A stretch of 53,686 nt of DNA, taken from the NCBI GenBank assembly GCA_037138055.1, contig JBAXJB010000008.1:1-53686 (forward strand), written 5' to 3'. The DNA is from CAITNM01 sp037138055 (GTDB lineage: Bacteria > Pseudomonadota > Alphaproteobacteria > Paracaedibacterales > CAITNM01). Made by a program: the position numbers and the translations under genes. The notes under the pieces were generated by a model. The model ran no database searches and had not been told where the DNA came from. It saw only the letters and a program-made list of their open reading frames with translations. This document shows positions 8,292 through 16,249 of the stretch, in pieces (position 1 is the stretch's first letter; every line of letters begins with the position of its first letter).

Positions 8292-9047
8292 TTATTTATA
8301 GTTACTAATTACTGCAGTAAAAGAAGCTTTCAATTGTGCTTTTGAAAGGCCTCCAGGACGAACATCTGCTACGTCCGCGCCAATTTGAGCACCATTACAA
8401 TTAGCAGCATTTCTACCATCTATTATGTTAGCAGCAGCAGGTAGAACAAGATCCAAGAAAGCAGCTAATCTAGTGTTAATTGACATAACAAGAGCATCGT
8501 TTAAAAGATTCATATCTTTAATACGCGAAAGATTAGCCCCCACTGGCACTACCACACCAGTTGCAGCAATGTCAAATGCTGCGTCATTAATTGTTGCAGC
8601 TATTGCAGTTTTAACATCTCCTAAATGTTTACTAACAGGCTTATGAAACCCTACAGCAAAAGCAACACCATCATCACCAACCGCTCCTGTAATATTACAT
8701 GCGTCATCAAAAAAGTCATGAAGATCGTTTGCAAGTATATCGTTAAGCACCAAATTAATTCTTGCAATTTGCTCGACTTTAGTTTGAGCAAAAAGAGCAG
8801 CAAAATCATTAACATGAACCGATTCAATATAAGTTTTCAATTGAGAAGCTGCCGTTAATGTTGATGCAACATATGCAGGAGCAGGTATATGTCCAACAGC
8901 TGCATTTAATGCATCTGATGCAATTTGCTTAAGTTGATATGGTGTTTTGCCATTAAAACGTGCGTCTGCTGGATCAGTCATCGCATTTACGCTTGTAAAA
9001 GCAGAAGCAGTTAAAAGTGCTAAGCCTAATATTTTAGGTATTTTCAT
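8292..9047 (-). CDS. Secreted protein of the F-x-G-K-T-P-x-Q-L-K family (251 aa)
   Basis: Unknown family. The signal peptide MKIPKILGLALLTASAFTSV is followed by ARFNGKTPYQLKQIASDALN (about residues 29-48), nearly the same motif as in the 188-residue neighbour. The remainder is mostly helical with two well-spaced Cys residues (DACNITG, and ANCNGAQ near the end). A good SD (CGGAG) lies 7 nt upstream of the ATG. The leader holds an inverted repeat (9088-9106). A strong hairpin terminator follows the stop. The protein is separate from, but clearly related at its N terminus to, 7571-8137 and 10813-12153. Confidence 0.82.
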   Translation of the reverse strand: MKIPKILGLALLTASAFTSVNAMTDPADARFNGKTPYQLKQIASDALNAAVGHIPAPAYVASTLTAASQLKTYIESVHVNDFAALFAQTKVEQIARINLVLNDILANDLHDFFDDACNITGAVGDDGVAFAVGFHKPVSKHLGDVKTAIAATINDAAFDIAATGVVVPVGANLSRIKDMNLLNDALVMSINTRLAAFLDLVLPAAANIIDGRNAANCNGAQIGADVADVRPGGLSKAQLKASFTAVISNYK

Positions 9048-9087
9048 AATTTATCTCCGTATTTCGGTTAAATCTTCAAATAAAACA

Positions 9088-9106
9088 CAAATACTTCATG
9101 TATTTG
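9088..9106. promoter_or_regulatory. Perfect inverted repeat in the leader of the 8292-9047 gene
   Basis: CAAATAC (9088-9094), loop TTCAT, GTATTTG (9100-9106). It lies about 40 bp upstream of the start codon at 9047. It could be an operator or a 5'-UTR hairpin; no further support is visible. Confidence 0.35.
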
Positions 9107-9221
9107 CCTGTTTAAATTCTTGAGTAATAAATAGTTTTCAAGAAAGAAAACGATAGTTTTATTATATACATCTTTTTTCATAAAAAAGCAAGTCTTTTTT
9201 TAGCACATGATTTTTGACAAA

Positions 9222-9256
9222 AAAAAGCCGCCAAATAAATATGGCGGCTAGTTTTT
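9222..9256 (-). terminator. Rho-independent terminator for the outer-membrane protein gene
   Basis: AGCCGCC (9226-9232) pairs with GGCGGCT (9243-9249). The A run at 9219-9226 becomes a T tract on the minus strand. It is 13 bp beyond the stop of 9269-9994. Confidence 0.85.
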
Positions 9257-9268
9257 TGTAAGTTGGTG

Positions 9269-9994
9269 TTAGAAGCTATAAACCAAACCAAGGTTAAAAG
9301 AATGTATTTTTGGAGCATTTTTCAAAGTTAAAGTATCAATGGATCCACCCGCATTAGGGTTTGTAGCAGAAGACGTTATATTTTTTGAGCGGTGCATTGC
9401 ATACTTGTATTCGGTTCTAACACTTATATTTTTAGTTAAACTAAAACGAACACCCAAGCCTGGGGTAAAAGCAATGCTAGTGTACTTTTTATTGATAGTT
9501 GCTGCAATGTCGTGCGCAGAATCAGAAAATTTTACTTTAAAATTTCGAACTTCTGCTCCCAAAATAGCATAAGCAATGCAATTATTAGAAGGAACAAAAC
9601 CTAAATGAACTGCTGCACCATATGCGCCAGTTGAATTTGTTTGTAATTTCTTATCCTGAACATATGAAATCACTTTAAATTTATTTACGTTATTTAGTCT
9701 ATCAAATTGGTAAAAAAGCTCTGCAGCTGCCCAAAAACCACTAAACTTCATTCCATACCCCGCAAACAGGCCTGCCCCTGCAGAGGTCTTAGAAAATTTA
9801 TTTGGCTGAATTAGATTGTCAAAACCAGCCACATGGTTCTTTGCATTAAACTCACCACTACCACTCAAATTTGAAATACCAGCGCTAATACCTGCATACG
9901 CACCTGAATTGATTTGACAGCTGCTTGCATTTGCATCGGCCACAACCGCAAACACAGTACCTAAACATAGGCTAACTAATAGATTTTTTTTCAT
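9269..9994 (-). CDS. Outer-membrane beta-barrel protein (Omp25/opacity porin-like)
   Basis: The 241-residue product has a classic signal peptide (MKKNLLVSLCLGTVFAVVAD, cleavage after ANA). Alternating amphipathic strands follow, and the protein ends in HSFNLGLVYSF, the aromatic C-terminal beta-signal recognised by BamA. Features such as AGISAGISNLSGSG, GAGLFAGYGMKFSGFWAAAE and GLGVRFSLTKNISVRTEYKY fit an eight-stranded barrel of the Omp25/OmpW/opacity type common in alphaproteobacteria. It is monocistronic, with its own terminator. A C7 tract (minus strand; 10070-10076) lies 76 bp upstream and could tune expression. The specific ligand is unknown. Confidence 0.88.
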   Translation of the reverse strand: MKKNLLVSLCLGTVFAVVADANASSCQINSGAYAGISAGISNLSGSGEFNAKNHVAGFDNLIQPNKFSKTSAGAGLFAGYGMKFSGFWAAAELFYQFDRLNNVNKFKVISYVQDKKLQTNSTGAYGAAVHLGFVPSNNCIAYAILGAEVRNFKVKFSDSAHDIAATINKKYTSIAFTPGLGVRFSLTKNISVRTEYKYAMHRSKNITSSATNPNAGGSIDTLTLKNAPKIHSFNLGLVYSF

Positions 9995-10160
9995 TTTAAA
10001 ATTCCCTTAAAAATTACACTTAGCAACAAACTGCCACAAATAGCAAATTTAGTAAACAATATTGAATGTGGGGGGGTAGTATGGCGTTTTGGGTGTGGCG
10101 GATGTGCATCAATGGGGGCGGGAAAGTGGATAATGTGCCCTGTCGTGTCCAAAAGCAGTC
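9995..10160. other. AT-rich promoter region with a G7 tract
   Basis: This is intergenic DNA upstream of the outer-membrane barrel gene. It contains a run of seven G (10070-10076) in an otherwise AT-rich stretch. No convincing gene is present; the short ORF on the minus strand (10020-10208) has no SD and no protein-like composition. Confidence 0.5.
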
Positions 10161-10194
10161 GTCATCCTGAGCCCTGAAAGGGCGTGAGGATCCC
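10161..10194. repeat. Family A half-element
   Basis: GTCATCCTGAGCCCTGAAAG followed by GGCGTGAGGATCCC forms an imperfect hairpin (AGCCCT/AGGGCG), the right half of the composite element seen at 12347 and 46944. The left half is missing here. Confidence 0.7.
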
Positions 10195-10262
10195 TTGAAT
10201 AATTTCAATATGAAACGCAGTGTGCAAGTTTTTGCAGGACGATTAGTTTAGCCCAAAGTTCT

Positions 10263-10350
10263 GTCATTCCTGCGAGGCCCTTAAGGCCGAATGCGGGAAT
10301 CGTGGACCCCCGAATATCGGCGCTTTGCGCCTCATCAGGGGCGACACGAA
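10263..10350. repeat. Family B palindromes (two adjacent stem-loops)
   Basis: The first stem-loop is GTCATTCCTGCGAGGCCC...GAATGCGGGAATC (10263-10301). The second is GACCCCCGAATATCGGCGC...GCGCCTCATCAGGGGCGAC, just after it. The same pair in the same order recurs, with changes, at 46690-46796. Confidence 0.7.
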
Positions 10351-10385
10351 GGTGCGTAAAAAAACCCTAACACTGCGTTATGAAT

Positions 10386-10712
10386 GACAAGAGAGGTTGT
10401 CGTCCCTGACAAGGCGCGTTTCAAGCGCCACAGTTCGGGGACCTGTATAATGAATCGTGTTTGCGGGAAGTGGTATTAAAAGAGATTGTAAAAAGACAAG
10501 AGAGGTTGTCGTCCCTGACAAGGCGTATTTCAAGCGCCACAGTTCGGGGACCTGTATAATGAATCGTGTTTGCGGGAAATGGCATTAAAAGAGATTGTAA
10601 AAAGACAAGAGAGGTTGTCGTCCCTGACAAGGCGCATTTCATGCGCCACAGTTCGGGGACCTGTATAATGAATCGTGTTTGCGGGAAATGCTATTAAAAG
10701 AGATTGTAAAAT
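10386..10712. repeat. Three tandem copies of a 109-bp unit
   Basis: Copies start at 10386, 10495 and 10604 (GACAAGAGAGGTTGTCGTCC), each 109 bp long with only a few differences. Each unit contains the palindrome GTCCCTGACAAGGCGC...GCGCCACAGTTCGGGGAC, which is the reverse complement of the family B stem-loop, followed by CCTGTATAATGAATCGTG. This is a VNTR-like array. Short minus-strand ORFs across it are by-products of the repeat. Confidence 0.92.
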
Positions 10713-10721
10713 GAATGGGCA

Positions 10722-10755
10722 AGAAAAAGGCCGCCCTAATTTTGGCGGCCATGGA
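10722..10755 (-). terminator. Rho-independent terminator for the 10813-12153 gene
   Basis: GGCCGCC (10729-10735) pairs with GGCGGCC (10744-10750). On the minus strand the hairpin is followed by TTTTTC. It sits about 60 bp past the stop. Confidence 0.7.
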
Positions 10756-10812
10756 TGCAAAAAAAGTGAAGGATCTTTGCCAAACGTTGGCGAAAGAGAG
10801 CCAAAATATTAG

Positions 10813-12153
10813 TTAGAGATCGTCACTGTCTTTATCATTTATTGCCAGCGCTGAAGAAGAGCCGCGGCTGTCTCCGTTAGTTAATAAATGTTGCTGTGGA
10901 ACCATACAGCTTCCGAAAAAGACACTTACTAAATTACCCGTTACTTCTACTGCAGCATTTACAAACGGAAGCTTCCACGTTCCTATAGCTAAAGGTTGTC
11001 TTCCTGAGGCTCCACCTCTTGGTCTTTCAAATTCATATCGAGTAACAGTAAGAGAACCTGATTCTCTTCGTGGATAAAAAATTTGCTCAAGTTCTTGATT
11101 AAGTGAAACAAGGACATCTTCAGGAATAGCTTTCCCTCTTCCACCATTAGTTATGGCAATAATTTCTCTTACGTTTGTCTTATTAGTTTGACCACTCATG
11201 TAATGGATGAATGTTAATTGTGCCGTATTAAAGAATTTATCTCTAAGCTGGTCTCCAACTTCAATCAAGGTAGTAGCATCTTGAGTAGGTCTAAAAGCAG
11301 TAGCAGCATCGCTTATATTGGTTCCTAACATTAGATAAAGCATTACATGCTTTTCTGCGTCCTCTTCATCTGATGATCTATATTGTTCAACTAAGTTAAA
11401 TAGTTGACCCTCGCTTTTAACAACGTCTATAATTTTTCCAACGTATCTTGCGCCTTCCTTTTTTAGGTCCAATGTCGGAGCTGCTGGCTGTTGCACAGTA
11501 GCTTTCCTCGCTACAACTAGCACGTCAAATTCTTTTGTGTAAAACGCCAGAAAATCAGGACCAATAATGCCTGCCAAACGAAGCTTGAATAATTTCAATA
11601 TATCATTCAGGTCAGTTGGTTCTGAAGAACGTTCCTCGTCTTTTCTAGCCACGGTAGTAACAGATGATGAGGCTTTTCTTTGAACATAAACTTCAAATAC
11701 ACTGCAAAGACTAAGGAAATCATTTGCGTCATCACCTGTTAGTTCTACATCTTTAAACTCTGCCACTATGCTGCTTGTATCCATGCCTCTTAGAGGTGTT
11801 GCAAGAACTCCGCTTTGAGGATTAGATACGGCGTCTGTTAATGTTTCTCTTCTTTTTTTAATACGTACGGGCGTTTTGGGTGCTGATTGCTTTGATAGTT
11901 GTTCTTGAAGTCTTAAAGATACTGCTGCGGACTCATTCAAAGCCGCTACTGCTATAGTTTTTAGTTGGTATGGTGTTTTACCTTTAAACTGCTGATCTTC
12001 CTCAGTAACCATGTATTCCATACCATAAGCACTAGCAACAACAAACCCAACAATCAATATTTTTCCAGCTAACAATCCCAAACAAGACCCTATATCACTT
12101 GTTCTGGCCATTAAATTTTCTTTAGACAACATCTTCATTCGAAACCTTAACAT
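10813..12153 (-). CDS. Secreted protein of the F-x-G-K-T-P-x-Q-L-K family (446 aa)
   Basis: Unknown family; the largest of three proteins with this motif. A 14-residue extension precedes a hydrophobic export signal (CLGLLAGKILIVGFVVASAY), then QQFKGKTPYQLKTIAVAALN (about residues 54-73). The rest is mixed alpha/beta with no recognised catalytic motif, and it ends in the acidic tail NDKDSDDL. GGAG lies 8 nt before the first ATG, which supports that start; the ATG at 12111 is a possible shorter start. A good promoter (12184-12212) lies directly upstream and a hairpin terminator downstream, so it is monocistronic. The region is bordered by repeat arrays on both sides. Confidence 0.8.
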   Translation of the reverse strand: MLRFRMKMLSKENLMARTSDIGSCLGLLAGKILIVGFVVASAYGMEYMVTEEDQQFKGKTPYQLKTIAVAALNESAAVSLRLQEQLSKQSAPKTPVRIKKRRETLTDAVSNPQSGVLATPLRGMDTSSIVAEFKDVELTGDDANDFLSLCSVFEVYVQRKASSSVTTVARKDEERSSEPTDLNDILKLFKLRLAGIIGPDFLAFYTKEFDVLVVARKATVQQPAAPTLDLKKEGARYVGKIIDVVKSEGQLFNLVEQYRSSDEEDAEKHVMLYLMLGTNISDAATAFRPTQDATTLIEVGDQLRDKFFNTAQLTFIHYMSGQTNKTNVREIIAITNGGRGKAIPEDVLVSLNQELEQIFYPRRESGSLTVTRYEFERPRGGASGRQPLAIGTWKLPFVNAAVEVTGNLVSVFFGSCMVPQQHLLTNGDSRGSSSALAINDKDSDDL

Positions 12154-12183
12154 TTTTTATACTCCATATTTTTGCACGGTTGA

Positions 12184-12212
12184 TAAATACAAGAATTTGT
12201 GCAAAAAGTCAA
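12184..12212 (-). promoter_or_regulatory. Sigma-70-type promoter of the 10813-12153 gene
   Basis: On the minus strand TTGACT (12207-12212) and TATTTA (12184-12189) are separated by exactly 17 bp. This places transcription start about 25 bp upstream of the ATG at 12153. Confidence 0.7.
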
Positions 12213-12346
12213 TGTAGTACCCTTAATTTTCTTTAACGCATGCTCTCAATTTTGAATATTTCACACTCATACACGCAAGGTGACAATACTTTAAACATTT
12301 TAAATGGCTGTTCATTAAATATTAATGGCGGGTGAGTTGATATTAT

Positions 12347-12431
12347 TCACTGGATCATCACAAAGCTACGCTCCTCATGAAGACGAAAGTGAGCGCATCA
12401 TCCTGAGCCCTGAAAGGGTGTGAGGAACCAG
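12347..12431. repeat. Complete family A composite palindromic element
   Basis: It starts TCACTGGATCATCAC, has the left module GCTACGCTCCTCATGAAGAC and the right module CATCCTGAGCCCTGAAAGGG, and ends GGAACCAGT. The ends CACTGGATC and GATCCAGTG are the family's terminal inverted repeats (the right one diverged here). Confidence 0.8.
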
Positions 12432-12453
12432 TCCTACAACATCCGGAATTTAC

Positions 12454-12575
12454 TCACTGGCCCCCAAGATACTAAGTCTCACAACGCACTTCGTGCTGTT
12501 CGCCTAAGTTCTGGGGAAACTGCAGAGACGACGCCACCCACACTAGTTTTCCTATGGCTTGACCATAGGATCCAG
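12454..12575. repeat. MITE-like element, mosaic of family A ends and 117-bp core
   Basis: It starts TCACTGGCCCCCAAG and contains a CGCACTTCGTGCTGTTCG hairpin and the GGGGAAACTGCAGAGACGAC core. It ends CCTATGGCTTGACCATAGGA then TCCAG, the same right end as the 7000-7116 copy. The linker TTCTATAGCATCC that follows is also shared. Confidence 0.7.
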
Positions 12576-12593
12576 TTCTATAGCATCCAAAAA

Positions 12594-13523
12594 TTACTTC
12601 AAAAACATCTCAACCGCTTCCAGCCACTGGGCGGGCTGCTCAATATACGGAAAATGCCCGCAGTTTTTAAGCACCACCAGCTTTGAACCCTTAATTGAAT
12701 GCGCCATGCTATTGGCAGCACTCATCGGAATAACATCGCTCTCTCCGCGAATAATCAGGGTGGGAATCTTCAGTTTTTGCAAATCGTCGTGCTGGTCTGT
12801 GTATTTTCCAAATATGGATTCCTCCAATATTTTGGCGACTTTCACGCCGGTTGCTGCACCTTTGGGCTCTAGTTGCAAATTCAATTTTTCAAGGTCTTTG
12901 GGGTTATGAAAATAATATTGGAAAAATAATCGGTAATACTGAGCAATCGCCTGGGGATCGCTATCTATAAATTCCTGAGACGCCTTTAATTTTTCAAACT
13001 CACCAGCGCTTGGCATGGTGCGCTTTTCAACCTCATCAAGGAATTCCTCCATACCCGCCGAGGTAACCGTATTCATAAGCACCAGTTTTTTAATATTTTT
13101 CGGGTACTTCACCGCATAATACATGGCCAGCATACCGCCCCACGAATGCCCAACGATGGTAACTTTTTCAAACTTCAGTGCCTTACGAAGGGTTTCAATA
13201 TCTTCAACGAAGCTATTAATAGTAATATGGCTCTCGTCAATCACTGTGGCTGCCGACCTTCCACAACCAAGCTGGTCATAAAACACTACCTGGTGCTTTT
13301 GAGCGAGAGCTGCCATACCCGGCAATAGGTAGCCTTGGTCCATTCCAGGCCCACCGTGGATAACAATTACCGGATCACCCTGCCCCATTGTTTGGTAATA
13401 CAATTGGCCGTTGTCGGTTTTAACAAACCCTTCTTTTGATGGAACATTGGGCACCTGATAGGTTGAAAGGTTCTGGGCGCAGCCCGCAAGCATTAAAACA
13501 ATTGCTAAAACCAAAAAACGCAT
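12594..13523 (-). CDS. Alpha/beta-hydrolase lipoprotein, proline iminopeptidase-like (peptidase family S33)
   Basis: The 309-residue product has a lipoprotein signal with lipobox LAGC (Cys15). The oxyanion motif HGGPG is at residues 56-60, the nucleophile elbow GHSWGG has Ser127, and the triad is completed by Asp263 (RGESD) and His290 (CGHF). HGGPG with DQLGCGRS is the proline iminopeptidase pattern; the closest activity would be removal of N-terminal proline or hydrolysis of small amides or esters, acting as a membrane-anchored periplasmic enzyme. A strong SD (AGGAG) overlaps the stop region of the upstream thiolase gene (9-bp gap), so the two are cotranscribed. The exact substrate cannot be told from sequence. 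Confidence 0.88.
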   Translation of the reverse strand: MRFLVLAIVLMLAGCAQNLSTYQVPNVPSKEGFVKTDNGQLYYQTMGQGDPVIVIHGGPGMDQGYLLPGMAALAQKHQVVFYDQLGCGRSAATVIDESHITINSFVEDIETLRKALKFEKVTIVGHSWGGMLAMYYAVKYPKNIKKLVLMNTVTSAGMEEFLDEVEKRTMPSAGEFEKLKASQEFIDSDPQAIAQYYRLFFQYYFHNPKDLEKLNLQLEPKGAATGVKVAKILEESIFGKYTDQHDDLQKLKIPTLIIRGESDVIPMSAANSMAHSIKGSKLVVLKNCGHFPYIEQPAQWLEAVEMFLK

Positions 13524-13532
13524 CGTGTTCTC

Positions 13533-14693
13533 CTATAATTCCAGGGCAATCGCAGTCGCCTCGCCACCACCAATGCAAGCAACGGCAATGCCTCGCTTCA
13601 AATTTTTCTGACGCATGATATTAATAAGCGTCACCATAATGCGTGCCCCACTGGCACCAATTGGGTGGCCCAAAGCACAGGCACCACCGAACATGTTCAC
13701 TTTTGCACGGGGAATATTCAAGGCTTTCATCGCCGTCATAGGCACTACAGCAAATGCTTCGTTAATTTCAAAGGCACCTACCGAATCAATTGACCAACTT
13801 AGCGCTGCGCACAATTTTTCAATTGCACCAACTGGCGCTGTCGTGAACGTTTCTGGGGTTTGCGCATAAGAAGTGTAGCCCACAATTTTAGCCAGCGCCC
13901 CCGTTGTATTGGTGGAAAGCACCAACGCCGCGGCTCCATCTGCCAATGATGAACTAGTGGCAGCCGTCACGGTACCATCGGCCTTAAAGGCTGGCCTTAG
14001 GGCACCAAACTTATCGGGCTTTACTTTGGTAATGGGCTCATCCTGGTCAAAAGTGGTTTCGCCTTTTTTGTCAGCAAAAATAATAGGGGTAATTTCAGCT
14101 TGAAAAGCCCCAGCTGCTTGTGCTGCCATTGCGTTTTCATAAGTCTGGCGGGCAAAATCTTCTTGGGCCTCGCGGCTAAACCCATAGGCAGCGGCCGTAT
14201 CATCCGCAAACATACCCATGGCGCAGCGCCCCCCTTGGGGGTTTTTGTGGAAAGCGTCTTCCAAACCGTCGTTCAACATTAAATCAAGTAATGCTCCGTG
14301 ACCAAACCGGTACCCAGAGCGTGCTTTTTCCAATGCATAAGGCGCATTAGTCATGCTTTCCATACCGCCAGCAATGGCCGTTTGAATATTGCCTAAGCGC
14401 AAACTATCGCAAGCGAACATCACCGCGCGCATGCCAGAGCCACACACCTTATTAATAGTAGTGGTGGGCACGTTATGATTAATCCCCGCTTTAATTGATG
14501 CTTGACGCGCCGGAGCTTGCCCCAACCCCGCCTGCAACACACAGCCCATGAACACTTCATCAACCATTTGCAAGCCTGCGGCCTTCATAGCAGCACGCAA
14601 TGCAAAACCACCCAGGTCTGTTGCGGAATAAGAACTAAATTGCCCCTGGAATGCACCAATTGCGGTACGAGTTGCTGCGTGTATGCCTATCAT
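13533..14693 (-). CDS. Acetyl-CoA C-acetyltransferase (thiolase II)
   Basis: This is a 386-residue thiolase. The nucleophile is Cys84 in NKVCGSGM; GGMESMTNAPY, NEAFAVV, GHPIGASG (His343) and CIGGGEA (Cys373) are all in place. It condenses two acetyl-CoA to acetoacetyl-CoA, or the reverse, in polyhydroxybutyrate, mevalonate or beta-oxidation pathways. The frame extends to a GTG at 14723, but the ATG at 14693 has AAGGA upstream and gives the normal thiolase N terminus. No phaB/phaC or HMG-CoA genes are nearby. It is the first gene of a pair with the lipoprotein hydrolase. Confidence 0.94.
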   Translation of the reverse strand: MIGIHAATRTAIGAFQGQFSSYSATDLGGFALRAAMKAAGLQMVDEVFMGCVLQAGLGQAPARQASIKAGINHNVPTTTINKVCGSGMRAVMFACDSLRLGNIQTAIAGGMESMTNAPYALEKARSGYRFGHGALLDLMLNDGLEDAFHKNPQGGRCAMGMFADDTAAAYGFSREAQEDFARQTYENAMAAQAAGAFQAEITPIIFADKKGETTFDQDEPITKVKPDKFGALRPAFKADGTVTAATSSSLADGAAALVLSTNTTGALAKIVGYTSYAQTPETFTTAPVGAIEKLCAALSWSIDSVGAFEINEAFAVVPMTAMKALNIPRAKVNMFGGACALGHPIGASGARIMVTLINIMRQKNLKRGIAVACIGGGEATAIALEL

Positions 14694-14730
14694 TGCGTTG
14701 TCCTTTTTTAGTTTGGATAACACGCCTCCT

Positions 14731-14780
14731 CCGTCTTCATGAGGACTCCAGCGAAAGCTGGAGGACGTGATGATCCAGTG
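14731..14780. repeat. Family A half-element, reverse orientation
   Basis: CCGTCTTCATGAGGACTCC then CCAGCGAAAGCTGG and GTGATGATCCAGTGAGTAA is the reverse complement of the left half of family A with an altered hairpin. It lies in the thiolase upstream region. Confidence 0.65.
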
Positions 14781-14882
14781 AGTAATATCATTAAATTCTT
14801 AAAAACGAGTATTTCGTAAAAAGGTGTTTTGAGCAAGGGGTGCAACCAAGGAGATAAGCATATAGGCACAACAAACGCTTCA

Positions 14883-15518
14883 CTACAAATCATCATCAGA
14901 ATCATTGAAGCTTTGCGCAGAAACAACATAGCTTGGATTAGCACGAGCAGCCGCATGCTGTTGCATAACGAAATTCCTTTTTAATGAGTCAGCAGCACTA
15001 GCATCTTCTAAGTGATCAGCTAGGTAAAAAAGGATACCTAAATAGTCACTTACATTTTCTGACCCAATTAATCCATCAAATGTTCTTCTATATATTGAAC
15101 GACGCACCTTACTGTCAGCAGGCAAAGGAATTTTCTTGAAAAATTCAAGACTGCGCTTGTTCTTAGCTGCTTCAATATATGCCGCTTCAATGCCTTTATC
15201 ATCTGGAGGGTAACAGCTCGAATCATACTTTACAAAGCAGCAAAAGCTTGTAGATACTCTTGGCTCTAAAAACCCACGGTAAAGCGCAATATCACCATAT
15301 ATGGCGCACGCTTTTATAGCTAAATTAGCGCCTTCTTGAGTGGACCGTAGCGAATCATGTTCAGCAATAAGTATATTTAATGCCGTTTCTTCTGCATGGT
15401 TCGTAAGCGCCACACTTAACCTTTGATAGGCATTTCCCTGACGAACTTCTGGCGCTATTTGTGCTGCTATCAATATGGAAAAAAAGGAAGCACTAAATAT
15501 CTTGATTACAAAAGACAT
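14883..15518 (-). CDS. Secreted ankyrin-like protein, paralog of 15533-16171
   Basis: The 211-residue product has an N-terminal signal (SFVIKIFSASFFSILIAAQI). Residues 25-90 match the next gene closely (LIAEHDSLRSTQEGANLAIK, ACAIYGD). The pattern AIKACAIYGDIALYRGFLEP resembles a degenerate ankyrin unit, but I cannot confirm the fold. A Cys-rich stretch (SFCCFVKYDSSCYPP) is shared in position with the paralog. The C terminus is acidic: SQSFNDSDDDL. The gene lies 14 bp after its paralog in the same orientation, so they form a tandem-duplicated operon. Function unknown; exported helical-repeat protein is the safest description. Confidence 0.75.
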   Translation of the reverse strand: MSFVIKIFSASFFSILIAAQIAPEVRQGNAYQRLSVALTNHAEETALNILIAEHDSLRSTQEGANLAIKACAIYGDIALYRGFLEPRVSTSFCCFVKYDSSCYPPDDKGIEAAYIEAAKNKRSLEFFKKIPLPADSKVRRSIYRRTFDGLIGSENVSDYLGILFYLADHLEDASAADSLKRNFVMQQHAAARANPSYVVSAQSFNDSDDDL

Positions 15519-15532
15519 TTAAACTTTCTCTT

Positions 15533-16171
15533 TTACGCAATACATACACACCAATGTTTAGGATTCTCAAATAAATTTAAATTTTCAGCAATAGTTATAG
15601 CATCATTATCAACTCTTTTTCTTGTCATACAAACAGCTAAGTAGTTCAAACTATCAAATATTTGCAAGCTTTCGTCAGATAGTTGAGCACTTGAGTTTTC
15701 AGGCGCAACTGCCTTTTCTTTAATTATTTTATCGCCAAGTTTTGTAATAATAGAACATAATAGTCCTGATTCGTATTTTAAAAATTGATAATCATCAATG
15801 CAATGATAGGTACGCGTTTTAATAATTTCTATAAGTGCGTCTTCAATTCCTTTGGAATCTGGAATGCAAGAATTTGGGTCAACATATGGAACACAATAAA
15901 TTGAAGTGCGAATCTTAGGCTGTAGATAACTACTAAAAAGGTTCACATCCCCATATATAGCGCACGCTTTTATAGCTAAATTAGCGCCTTTTTGTGTTGA
16001 TCGTAGTGAGTCATGTTCATGATTCAATATTTTCAATGCTTCTTCTTTTTTATCGCTATTAATAGCTGCACTTAGCCTAGCGAGTGCGTTCTCGTCTTGC
16101 CATTCTGAAGCAACCCTTGCTGCATTCAGCCCAAATGTAAAAACGGCAAGCAGAATTATCATATGTTTCAT
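15533..16171 (-). CDS. Secreted ankyrin-like protein, paralog of 14883-15518
   Basis: The 212-residue product has signal peptide MKHMIILLAVFTFGLNAA. The core HEHDSLRSTQKGANLAIKAC and then AIYGDVNLFSSYLQPK is strongly conserved with the adjacent paralog, while the C-terminal halves have diverged (this copy has a Lys/Glu-rich end without the DSDDDL tail). Cys pairs are near SIYCVPYVDPNSC. It is upstream in the pair. The duplication followed by fast divergence fits a lineage-specific effector or surface family (inference). Confidence 0.75.
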   Translation of the reverse strand: MKHMIILLAVFTFGLNAARVASEWQDENALARLSAAINSDKKEEALKILNHEHDSLRSTQKGANLAIKACAIYGDVNLFSSYLQPKIRTSIYCVPYVDPNSCIPDSKGIEDALIEIIKTRTYHCIDDYQFLKYESGLLCSIITKLGDKIIKEKAVAPENSSAQLSDESLQIFDSLNYLAVCMTRKRVDNDAITIAENLNLFENPKHWCVCIA

Positions 16172-16249
16172 AAAGTTTTTCCTAAAAATAAGTTGTGTGG
16201 TTGTTATTTTGAAATAATTAGCAATTATAAACCAAATGTTTAAAATTAT

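Noticed and set aside
10020..10208. Minus-strand 62-codon frame upstream of the outer-membrane protein gene
   Set aside because: It is made of a G7 tract and a palindromic repeat and has no SD.
10386..10712. CRISPR array
   Set aside because: The units are 109 bp and contiguous, with no unique spacers between them and no cas genes nearby.
10421..10760. Two overlapping minus-strand frames across the tandem repeat
   Set aside because: The near-identical internal repeats in the translations are only the 109-bp DNA units.
12420..12909. Two plus-strand frames at the end of the hydrolase gene
   Set aside because: They begin in repeat elements and run antisense to a well-supported lipoprotein hydrolase.
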